In this document: positions 44,441-52,278 of the stretch, piece after piece
Layout: each line of letters opens with the position of its first letter
Numbering within the stretch: the stretch's first letter is position 1
Source: Chitinivibrionales bacterium
Lineage (GTDB): Bacteria; Fibrobacterota; Chitinivibrionia; Chitinivibrionales; WJKA01
DNA length: 64,000 nucleotides
Direction: 5' to 3'
Assembly (NCBI GenBank): GCA_014728215.1
Contig: WJLZ01000129.1
Location: 1 to 64,000, forward strand
Position numbers and translations under genes: made by a program
Notes under the pieces: model-generated
Seen by the model: only the letters and a program-made list of their open reading frames with translations
The model's database searches: none
Told to the model about the DNA's origin: nothing

Positions 44441-45474
44441 TGAAAACAAGTGATTTCGATTATTATCTGCCCCCGGAGCTTATAGCCCAGTACCCGCCTT
44501 CTCGCCGTGGTGAAAGCAGGTTGCTGTCGCTGAATAAGGGGAACGGACAGATCTCCCATAAGCAATTTTCAGATCTTCCCACCCTTCTTGCGCCGGGGGA
44601 CCGCCTTGTTTTTAACGATACAAAAGTTATTCCTGCTCGTCTCTTCTGTACAAAAGAAACCGGCGCCAGAATAGAACTGCTTTTTATTGAACCGGATGCT
44701 TCCGGACGTTGGAAAGCATTGGCAAAACCGCTCAAAAGGTTAAAAAAGGGGATGCACCTGAGCATTGAAAAGTCTCCTGATAAAGGTGTTAGTATAGATG
44801 ATATTCTCTCTGAAGGATACGTGTCGGTACGAGCTGCAGACAGCAATGGTTCACTTATCGATATTATCGAGCACTACGGAGATATGCCTTTGCCTCCCTA
44901 CATTAAAAGAAAGAGTGAAGCTATCGACAAAGACCGGTATCAGACAGTCTTTGCAGAAAATCCCGGCGCGGTTGCCGCACCTACTGCCGGTTTACATTTT
45001 ACCCCGTCAATTATGAATATACTGCGCAGAAATGGAATAGACTTCTCGTTTGTAACACTGTCCGTAGGAGCCGGAACATTCCTCCCTGTAAAAGACGAGG
45101 ATCCCGAAAAACATCCGATGCATAAAGAGTCATACATACTGAGCGACAGTGCGGCAAAAGAAATCAAAGAAACTCATCGGCAGGGAAGAAGGGTAATCGC
45201 TGTCGGTACAACTGTTGTAAGGGTGCTTGAGCATTGTTCCGATTCATTGAGTCGTGGTGAAGGATCAGAGGGAGAAACTTCACTGATGATTCTTCCCGGT
45301 TATACGTTTAATGTTGTCGATGGACTCATTACAAATTTTCATCTTCCCTGTTCCACACTGCTTATGCTTGTCAGTGCATTTGCATCCTTTGATTTTGTAA
45401 TGAAAGCATACAAAGGAGCTGTTGAAAAAGGATATCGTTTTTACAGTTATGGTGATGCCATGATTGTCTTGTAG
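44440..45474 (+). CDS. queA: S-adenosylmethionine:tRNA ribosyltransferase-isomerase QueA
   Basis: A 344-aa QueA with family features throughout: DFDYYLPPELIAQYPPSRRGESRLL, the GDRLVFNDTKVIPARLF segment, MPLPPYIKR, AAPTAGLHFTP and the C-terminal TNFHLPCSTLLMLVSAFA. It transfers the ribosyl of SAM to preQ1-tRNA to make epoxyqueuosine. Cytoplasmic. Overlaps the secreted SH3 protein gene by 1 nt. No other queuosine genes are nearby. Confidence 0.95.
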   Translation: MKTSDFDYYLPPELIAQYPPSRRGESRLLSLNKGNGQISHKQFSDLPTLLAPGDRLVFNDTKVIPARLFCTKETGARIELLFIEPDASGRWKALAKPLKRLKKGMHLSIEKSPDKGVSIDDILSEGYVSVRAADSNGSLIDIIEHYGDMPLPPYIKRKSEAIDKDRYQTVFAENPGAVAAPTAGLHFTPSIMNILRRNGIDFSFVTLSVGAGTFLPVKDEDPEKHPMHKESYILSDSAAKEIKETHRQGRRVIAVGTTVVRVLEHCSDSLSRGEGSEGETSLMILPGYTFNVVDGLITNFHLPCSTLLMLVSAFASFDFVMKAYKGAVEKGYRFYSYGDAMIVL

Positions 45475-45656
45475 AAATTTATTGTCAATTTCTTTGCTTA
45501 CCGTTTGTTTGTAATTTCAATTTCAGACAAAGAGCTAACACACAAATAATTTTCCGGTATTAATTCCCTAACAAAACAACATTATTGATCATCTCTTTGA
45601 TTTGACTCATACGGCACCAGAGAGTTATCTTTCATAACATATACTTTGAGTACGAT

Positions 45657-45690
45657 AGCCCGTATAAATAATACGGGCTTTATTTTATTG
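45657..45690 (+). terminator. Rho-independent terminator between queA and the next gene
   Basis: A perfect 9-bp stem AGCCCGTAT / ATACGGGCT with an AAATA loop, followed by TTTATTTTATT. It lies 182 nt after the queA stop and 27 nt before the GTG of the next gene, so it may also influence that gene from its leader. Confidence 0.8.
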
Positions 45691-45716
45691 TTAATGCTCT
45701 TCCAAGGAGAAGAATC

Positions 45717-46379
45717 GTGTTATTTTCTGAAGGAACAGTTCAAAAATCAGTTGACAGCATTCCCTGGCAGGATTATCGGGCTTCGGATTCGGGAATGATA
45801 GTAATGTATTCCTCTGATCCGGTATCTGAACTGCCGATTCGCGAGGTACCGGAAGAGATTCCATCCACCGATATTTTACCCGAACCAAATTACGAAACCG
45901 GTACGTATGGTTTTTATGGCTGCATACGGAATAAGGCGCGAACTACATTTACAAAATCAAAGCACCGCTATCTGTTTTTTATGACAAAATATGAAGGTAC
46001 CAAAGAGGACTTTCGCGAAAAGATTCTGGTGACCGGTTATTATCGGATAGTTAAAACTGCCGATGTTAACAGGATTCATCTCCGCTATTTAAGTGACACT
46101 CCCTGTATCAATGCTGATTCCTGCATCGCTCTTCGGGCTGATGATATATGTTTTGTTTCCTGTGAAGATGCATTCGAGCTAACTCCCGACGTACTCGAAA
46201 CGTGGGAGCATACATCGAAAATAACCAAACAAAGCCGTATTATTCTCGATGAAGAGAAATGCAAAGAACTTGTTGAATATCTTTCTTCGAAGAATAATAT
46301 TGTTGACACCTATGTAGCCGAAACAAAGCGTTTGGAGCCTCATTCTCCCGATGAAGAAGAAGAGGATGAAGAAATCTGA
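45717..46379 (+). CDS. Hypothetical protein (220 aa)
   Basis: A cytoplasmic-looking protein without signal or membrane segment, with an acidic C-terminus (EEEEDEE). The core (YGFYGCIRNKARTTFTKSKHRYLFFMTKYEG then GYYRIVKTADVNRIHLRYLSDTPCI) is beta-rich and might form an SH3- or nucleic-acid-binding fold, but no family is recognised. Cys at CIRN, CINADSC and FVSCED could bind metal. The start is GTG with AAGGAGA 6-7 nt upstream. Confidence 0.7.
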   Translation: MLFSEGTVQKSVDSIPWQDYRASDSGMIVMYSSDPVSELPIREVPEEIPSTDILPEPNYETGTYGFYGCIRNKARTTFTKSKHRYLFFMTKYEGTKEDFREKILVTGYYRIVKTADVNRIHLRYLSDTPCINADSCIALRADDICFVSCEDAFELTPDVLETWEHTSKITKQSRIILDEEKCKELVEYLSSKNNIVDTYVAETKRLEPHSPDEEEEDEEI

Positions 46380-46550
46380 ACGATGAATTTCAGTTTATAC
46401 CCGCTAATCTTATGAAAAATAAAGAAGTTACCATGGTTGCATAATATTCGTTGTTAATATTCAAGCCTAACTTCCTGGTATTATACAGGATGTGGTTGTG
46501 TCAAGCTTCTTTTCGGGTGCTCTTTATAAATTCCTCAAAAAAAACAGAGA

Positions 46551-46575
46551 TTTCCCCAAATATGCCTTGGGGAAA
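46551..46575. other. Perfect 9-bp hairpin in the leader of the propeller gene
   Basis: TTTCCCCAA and TTGGGGAAA around a 7-nt loop, 70 nt before the ATG. There is no T tract on the plus strand. On the minus strand a T8 run follows 6 nt after the stem. Function unknown; a leader hairpin or a minus-strand terminator remnant. Confidence 0.4.
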
Positions 46576-46644
46576 AGCGAAATCCTTTCGGATATCCTGT
46601 ATCTTTGTTATACGACAGAGATGCAGTATGCTCGGGAGGAAATG

Positions 46645-48078
46645 ATGGAGAGCATGGCAAAAGGGCGGATGAGCGGCAGTATTTCGGTATCACTCTGTAT
46701 CGCATTTTTATTGTTTTCAGCACGTGCCCAGGATTCTTCTGTAACCTTCACCACACATAATTCTTCTCTTCCTGCAAATTCCGTTCAATGCATTTTGAAA
46801 GATGGGTTCGGTACTCTATGGGTGGGTACTCGCCGCGGGCTGGCACGATACGATAATTATACCTGGACTCTTCATGACAGAAATGGGAATCGTCTCCCAT
46901 CATCGCATATTCTGTCGCTTTTAGAAGATAATAATGGACATTTGTGGGTTGGTACCTATGGCAACGGTCTTTTCAGGTATGACGGCCAGTCGTGGGATGT
47001 CTTTTATCGGGATAATTCGGGATTACCCGATAATAGCGTATGGAGTCTTGCCCAAAGGGGGAGTGGAGCTGTTTTTGCGGGTACCCTGGAAGGCGGTATC
47101 GCTGTTTATGATGATAATTCATGGAGTGTAATGGATACCGGTAATTCATATCTTCCTTCGAATCTTATCAGTTCAGTTTTCATTTCACGTAAAAATGAAT
47201 TATGGATCGGTACACGGAATCACGGCAGTAAGGATGGAGCGCTGGCCTTCAGCAATGGCGTTGACTGGAGAATATTTGATAGTACAAACAGCAATATAGC
47301 TCATGTGGAATGCATTATCGATAACCGAAAGGGCCCCGTAATTGTCGGAACCTGGGGAAATGGCCTTGCACAGTATGAAAACAATGGGTGGACATATCTC
47401 ACAACCGAAAACTCGAAACTACCATGCAATTACATTTGGGTTTTAGAAGAAGATCCTTTGGGAAGCCTCTGGATCGGGACACTTTCCCGGGGACTCATCT
47501 ATCATAGAGCCGATCAATGGGTGACTTTCGATTCTTCAAATACCTGTCTTCCGATGAATTCGATTTGCGCAGTCTATATCGATTATGATGCCTCTGTGAT
47601 CTGGGCCGGTACACCGGGAGGTGGACTCGCGAAGCTTGTTGATGTTATTGATTTGACGGGTAATATCTCACCTTCAGTCGATTTGCCGGAGGAAGATAAA
47701 ATTGAAAATAAAAGGCTGAATTTTGAGGATACATATTTGCACGAAGAGGAATGGAAAAAGTATCAAAAAAATAAAGGAAAAGAAATAGCTTCTTCATCGA
47801 CTGCTTATGGGATTTATCAGAGAGTGAGGCATTCAAAGGGGGAGTGTCCTGATAAATGTCCTGTAAAGAACAGGTCTGTGTCGACAATTGCAACCTATAT
47901 GCTTGCCGACAGAACCATAGAGGTCATTACCTGCGGTTTATGTTCTACCTCCTTTTCATCATTGTGCAAAGCAGAGGAAAATGCACACTGTTCCTGTCCG
48001 GGTGCACTCTGGAATTGCCGGTTTACAAAAGGTCGTGTAGGGGGTGATGGGATGATACAACCCTCTTTATTTCCCTGA
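46645..48078 (+). CDS. Secreted seven-blade Reg_prop-type beta-propeller with Cys-rich tail
   Basis: A 477-aa protein with a signal peptide (ISVSLCIAFLLFSARA-Q) and seven Reg_prop-like blades, each with the phrase 'LW(V/I)GT....GL..Y': LWVGTRRGLARYD, LWVGTYGNGLFRYD, VFAGTLEGGIAVYD, LWIGTRNHG, VIVGTWGNGLAQYE, LWIGTLSRGLIYH and IWAGTPGGGLAKL. This is normally the sensor half of hybrid histidine kinases. Here it stands alone and ends in a Lys/Glu spacer and a Cys-rich module (CPDKCPVKN then CGLCSTSFSSLC then CSC). The 3' end overlaps comEC by 56 nt convergently. Probably periplasmic or outer-surface ligand binding. Confidence 0.75.
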   Translation: MESMAKGRMSGSISVSLCIAFLLFSARAQDSSVTFTTHNSSLPANSVQCILKDGFGTLWVGTRRGLARYDNYTWTLHDRNGNRLPSSHILSLLEDNNGHLWVGTYGNGLFRYDGQSWDVFYRDNSGLPDNSVWSLAQRGSGAVFAGTLEGGIAVYDDNSWSVMDTGNSYLPSNLISSVFISRKNELWIGTRNHGSKDGALAFSNGVDWRIFDSTNSNIAHVECIIDNRKGPVIVGTWGNGLAQYENNGWTYLTTENSKLPCNYIWVLEEDPLGSLWIGTLSRGLIYHRADQWVTFDSSNTCLPMNSICAVYIDYDASVIWAGTPGGGLAKLVDVIDLTGNISPSVDLPEEDKIENKRLNFEDTYLHEEEWKKYQKNKGKEIASSSTAYGIYQRVRHSKGECPDKCPVKNRSVSTIATYMLADRTIEVITCGLCSTSFSSLCKAEENAHCSCPGALWNCRFTKGRVGGDGMIQPSLFP

Positions 48079-50305
48079 TCCCATTGGGTTTAATCTTTAA
48101 AACCCATGCTCCCTTTCCTGTATTCGTTCGAATACTGTTCGTGCCTTCTTTTTTATTCTTTAGGGGTATTGATTCCGAAGGTTCTATGAGCAAGTAATCC
48201 TTGTTGTCGGGACCCAGGGTAAGGTGGTGTCCATAAGCGGATATATGAAAAATCGGAGGCGCATTCATTCTTTTGTTAGAAGCCTGAACATAGCTGACTG
48301 TGCAGGTACATGGCCGAACCGGTACAAACCTGGTGTCGGGCGATATCGGGAGTGTTGGTATTCCGAACTCATCGGCAAATTCCTTTATAGTTGAAGAGGG
48401 ATTCCTATTCTGCTGAGAGTTCAGGGTATAAATTGAGCCTGGTTTATGTTGTTTCAATAACGGATCAAGCGAATGGATCGGATTTGGCTGTAATCCGGTA
48501 GCAATTACAGCATCGATACGGCAGAGGGGGTGTTGTCTGAGCCAGGGCTTGATAATTTTCCGGTAGGTGGATGACATAGGATGCTCATTTCCCAGTCCGA
48601 TTATCCAGAGTTTCCTCCCGGGCCATCGTATTCCGGCCACAGCATTTTCGGGGCAATTGAACAAGGTAATTTCCACAGTATTATCTCTTGATTTAAGCCA
48701 GAAGATCAGAGGGAAGGCAAAGAGAAAAACCGCTGAAGTATAGAGCAGCCAGGTTGTTCTGAATTTTCGGGTAATTCCAATTACCCCTGCTACAACTATT
48801 CCATAAATAATAATAATTTCCGGGTGTATAACCGAGAGGGTAAGGGATGAAAGAGGCGTTTTCTGGGACAGTTGTGCACTTGAAACGAGTAGATTGAGAA
48901 AAACTTCAGCGATATAAGTGAGAATTGAAGCCAGAGGTGGCAGGAGTGACTGCGCCATTAGTCCTGCGAGAAAGAAGCACATGCAGAAGGACATAAGGAA
49001 GGGTGAAAAAATATTTGCAAAAAATCCAAATAGTGAAACTGTTTCGAAATGGTACGCCAGAATCGGAGCCGTGCCAATAAAACCTGCTATTACTATCTCA
49101 AGGGGCAAAATTATTGCTCGATGCATGAGTTTGCCTGCAGTTGTTTGCATCAGTGGTTCAAAGCCTTCCTTTAACAAAGGAGTAAGGGCAATTATGGCGA
49201 AAGTGGCGGCAAATGAGAGCTGATATCCAGGCATGAACAGACTTTTGGGAGAGAAGAGAAGCCAGAGAATCCCTGCCATACCAAGCGTATTAATCGAATA
49301 ATTATGGCGCTGAAACAAAAATGATGAGGAAAATAGCGTTATCATTATAACAGCCCTGAAAAGTGATGGTATAAATCCAATGAAAAGAAGATAGGACCAG
49401 ATAAGCAGGAGAACAATGACTATTTTCACCCCTTTTCCAAGGGGCAGTAGAAAGAGTAAGGCATAGATGAAACCGGTGATAATGGTGAGATGCAATCCTG
49501 AGATTGCCAGGAGATGATATACCCCTGCATCTCGAAAAAGAGTTTTGATTTCGTTTGTTAAAAGGTGACGCTCTCCTAAAAACGCTGCCTGGAGTATGGC
49601 TCTGTTGTCGAGATCTTTAATATGCGAAAGCGTTGACAGGACTTTATTCCTGAGGAGATTAGACAGAGCAGCAACTGATGAGGGCCCGTGGGTGATGGTC
49701 AACACCGAATCGGCATAGAATTTCCCCCACAGATGGCGGGAATGCATATATGAGTATTCATCGAAAGCACCGGGGTTCTTCGGGGGATAAGGGAGTATAA
49801 ATTCCCCCTTGCAAGTGATTTTGCTGCCCTGTATGAGCGGTTGATCGGTAACACATATTAAATTTTTGTTATGAAGGACACTTCCGATGAATGGATGATG
49901 AATCGAGTCGGCTTTTATAACAAATCGGTATTTTCCATAACAGGGGAGAACCGGAGAGGTAACGGTACCCGATACATAGCATGGTTCGTTCAGATGAAGG
50001 AGGGGGGATATGTTGGAATAAGCGATTCTTTCTGAAGAAACGGTACTCGTTATCAGTAAAATTCCGGCAATATATATCAATATGTTTCGAAAAATCAGTT
50101 TTGAACTGATTAGTGCTGCAATCAGCAACAATGCGGTTGACATGAAACCGATTCTGGGGTACACTATAGTGCTAAGGCCAGACAGGACAAAGTGGCCTGA
50201 AATTATTCCTGCACAAAGGAAAAGCCAGCCTGTAAATGCGGGTAATCTGAGCATTAAATTCAGGCCGGGCATGTAATGTTTTAATCGGTATTTTGTAAAA
50301 TGCAT
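48023..50305 (-). CDS. comEC: ComEC/Rec2 family DNA-uptake membrane protein
   Basis: The 760-aa protein has the ComEC plan: an N-terminal OB-like DUF4131 region, a polytopic competence core with GVYHLLAISGLHLTIITGF, and a C-terminal domain in the place of the metallo-beta-lactamase. That tail lacks the HxHxDH metal motif (the equivalent reads IATGLQPNPIHSLDPLL), so it is probably not a nuclease. ComEC forms the inner-membrane channel for single-stranded DNA in natural transformation. No other competence gene is visible. The start at 50305 has no good SD; MPGLN at 50272 is an alternative. Confidence 0.85.
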   Translation of the reverse strand: MHFTKYRLKHYMPGLNLMLRLPAFTGWLFLCAGIISGHFVLSGLSTIVYPRIGFMSTALLLIAALISSKLIFRNILIYIAGILLITSTVSSERIAYSNISPLLHLNEPCYVSGTVTSPVLPCYGKYRFVIKADSIHHPFIGSVLHNKNLICVTDQPLIQGSKITCKGEFILPYPPKNPGAFDEYSYMHSRHLWGKFYADSVLTITHGPSSVAALSNLLRNKVLSTLSHIKDLDNRAILQAAFLGERHLLTNEIKTLFRDAGVYHLLAISGLHLTIITGFIYALLFLLPLGKGVKIVIVLLLIWSYLLFIGFIPSLFRAVIMITLFSSSFLFQRHNYSINTLGMAGILWLLFSPKSLFMPGYQLSFAATFAIIALTPLLKEGFEPLMQTTAGKLMHRAIILPLEIVIAGFIGTAPILAYHFETVSLFGFFANIFSPFLMSFCMCFFLAGLMAQSLLPPLASILTYIAEVFLNLLVSSAQLSQKTPLSSLTLSVIHPEIIIIYGIVVAGVIGITRKFRTTWLLYTSAVFLFAFPLIFWLKSRDNTVEITLFNCPENAVAGIRWPGRKLWIIGLGNEHPMSSTYRKIIKPWLRQHPLCRIDAVIATGLQPNPIHSLDPLLKQHKPGSIYTLNSQQNRNPSSTIKEFADEFGIPTLPISPDTRFVPVRPCTCTVSYVQASNKRMNAPPIFHISAYGHHLTLGPDNKDYLLIEPSESIPLKNKKEGTNSIRTNTGKGAWVLKIKPNGIREIKRVVSSHHPLHDLL

Positions 50306-50375
50306 ATGAGTCGAAACCGATTCCCCTATGCCAGTGAATTAACAGTAGTATTGTTTTCCCCGGAGTTTTCATAAG

Positions 50376-51314
50376 ATGACTGATTCAAATATATATTCAA
50401 CCAATGTTTTGGTTGTAGATGATGAACCTGAAATGCGGAGTTTTATTGCTGATTATCTTCGGGACATCAAGGGTTACACTGTGTTCGAATCGCCCGGTGG
50501 TTCGCATGCTCTCGAACATGTGCTTCCTAAAGAAAAGATCGATATAATTCTATCGGATATCAATATGCCCGGTATGAAAGGATTTGAACTGTTGAAAGCT
50601 GTTCGTGAAAAATACCCGGATATTAAAAGAGTTCTTATTACTGCATACAATGTCGAGGATTATCTCGAACTTGCCATGAAATACGATATAGGTAACATTT
50701 TCATTAAAACAATCCCCTTTAACTTTGAAGAGCTCGTCGTGCTTATCGAAAGCCTGATTAATAATACTGTTTTCGGGGTGGATAAATATTTCGATTGTAA
50801 TGCTGAACGCCACACTTTTATTATAAAAAGGGGAGATACCCTCGAGGATAATGCCCGTACCATAGTCAACTGTCTTCCCGAACCGGAAAAATTTAAAAAG
50901 CTCGAACTTGTACTGTTTGAGATCCTGACTAATGCAGTATTTTACGGTATTCGGAATGAATCACCCGAAAGCAAAGAAGACTGGGATTTTGATTTTGAGC
51001 TTTCCGAAGACGATGCCATAACTGCTTCGGTTATTTATGACGATACCAAACACGGCATTTCAATTCTCGATAACGGAGGCAGACTAAAGAAAAATAATGT
51101 TCTTTACTGGTTGCACAGACAGATTACGTCCGGCGAAGAGGGCATACCGATCGGTTTATACGACAGCCACGGCAGGGGGCTTTTCATTGCCCGCAAATAT
51201 ATCGATAGGGTCATAGTTAATATTGAAAAAGACAAACAGACTGAGATAATCCTCATAAACTACAATGCTAAAAAATTCAGCGGATATAAACCGCTGTATA
51301 TCAATGAATTATGA
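50376..51314 (+). CDS. Response regulator with HATPase output domain
   Basis: An unusual 312-aa fusion. Residues 8-125 are a receiver domain (VLVVDDEPEM, phospho-acceptor Asp61 in SDINMPG, conserved Lys111). The remainder is a GHKL/HATPase fold of the anti-sigma RsbW type, with the N-box ELVLFEILTNAVFYG (Asn186), the G1 box SILDNGG and the G2 box GRGLFIA. No dimerisation and phosphotransfer (HisKA) domain is present, so the ATPase part is probably regulatory, perhaps an anti-sigma or kinase-like switch. It is joined to rluA-type gene by a 4-nt ATGA overlap. Confidence 0.85.
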   Translation: MTDSNIYSTNVLVVDDEPEMRSFIADYLRDIKGYTVFESPGGSHALEHVLPKEKIDIILSDINMPGMKGFELLKAVREKYPDIKRVLITAYNVEDYLELAMKYDIGNIFIKTIPFNFEELVVLIESLINNTVFGVDKYFDCNAERHTFIIKRGDTLEDNARTIVNCLPEPEKFKKLELVLFEILTNAVFYGIRNESPESKEDWDFDFELSEDDAITASVIYDDTKHGISILDNGGRLKKNNVLYWLHRQITSGEEGIPIGLYDSHGRGLFIARKYIDRVIVNIEKDKQTEIILINYNAKKFSGYKPLYINEL

Positions 51315-52213
51315 TTTTTAAATCTGAAGTTCCTTCTCATCTTGCTCAACACACACTTATTGATTATCTTGCGGAACGCTTTACCTATCATCCCCGGGAA
51401 CAATGGCTGATTCATATCAGAGAAAACCGCATCCTGCTCAATGATAAGCCGGCCGCACCCGGTACCACTGTCATGCGGGGTGATATTGTCACGTATAAAC
51501 CGTTGCCTTTTAGTGAGCCTGAGGCAAATTTAAATTATCAAATTGTGTACGAAGATGAATGGTATATCGGGGTAAACAAACCCCCCAATCTGTTGGTCCA
51601 TCGTGCAGGCAAGGCATTTACGAAGAATCTTGTTTACCAGTTACGCATCCGGAAAAAGGAATACAAAGATGTTTCGGTAATAAATCGTCTGGATAGGAAT
51701 ACCTCGGGCGTTGTTGTAGCGGCGAAATCCAGCGATGCAGCCGTGAAACTTGGAAAGATGTTCCATATCCGGAATATTAAAAAAGAATATTTTGCCCTTG
51801 TTCATTCTTCTCCTCATACAGTGCCTTATACAATAGATTTACCGATTGCAAAAAATGTTGAATGTACCAAATACCCCCGCTACCATATTGATCTCGACAA
51901 TGGAAAGAGTTCGAAGACGGAAATAATCACTATGCAGAGAATCGGAAATTCACACAGTCTGCTTACCGTCATCCCGTACACTGGAAGAACCCATCAGATC
52001 AGAGTGCATCTTCAATCAATTGATTGTCCTCTTGTCGGAGATCATGTTTACGGAACAGAGTCGCCAGAAGAATCCGATAAATGGATACAGCGCCAGGCTC
52101 TTCACTGTACCCGGATTACCTTCGACCATCCCTTTACTCGAGAACCATGCGTTATCGAAGCAGAACTTCCGGAAGATATGGAACGACTGATAAGAATACT
52201 CGGTAAAAAATAA
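51311..52213 (+). CDS. RluA-family pseudouridine synthase
   Basis: A 300-aa enzyme with a short S4-like N-terminus (WLIHIRENRILLNDKPAAPGTTVMRGDIV) and the RluA catalytic domain: VVINRLDRNTSG with Asp128 as nucleophile, the KKEYFALVH stretch and TGRTHQIRVHLQSIDCPLVGDHVYG. It makes pseudouridine in rRNA or tRNA; the target site cannot be told. Translationally coupled to the receiver-HATPase gene upstream. A hairpin terminator follows. Confidence 0.9.
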   Translation: MIFKSEVPSHLAQHTLIDYLAERFTYHPREQWLIHIRENRILLNDKPAAPGTTVMRGDIVTYKPLPFSEPEANLNYQIVYEDEWYIGVNKPPNLLVHRAGKAFTKNLVYQLRIRKKEYKDVSVINRLDRNTSGVVVAAKSSDAAVKLGKMFHIRNIKKEYFALVHSSPHTVPYTIDLPIAKNVECTKYPRYHIDLDNGKSSKTEIITMQRIGNSHSLLTVIPYTGRTHQIRVHLQSIDCPLVGDHVYGTESPEESDKWIQRQALHCTRITFDHPFTREPCVIEAELPEDMERLIRILGKK

Positions 52214-52217
52214 AAAT

Positions 52218-52254
52218 AACACTGCTTTTGTCATAAAAACAGAAGCGGTGTTTT
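52218..52254. terminator. Bidirectional terminator between rluA-type gene and the beta-helix enzyme
   Basis: A 14-bp stem with two G.T pairs (AACACTGCTTTTGT / ACAGAAGCGGTGTT) and a CATAAAA loop. TTTT extends it on the plus strand, and ATTTTTATTTTTT follows it on the minus strand, so it can end both convergent genes. Confidence 0.85.
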
Positions 52255-52278
52255 CCTGTGGTAATCGATGATAAATTA

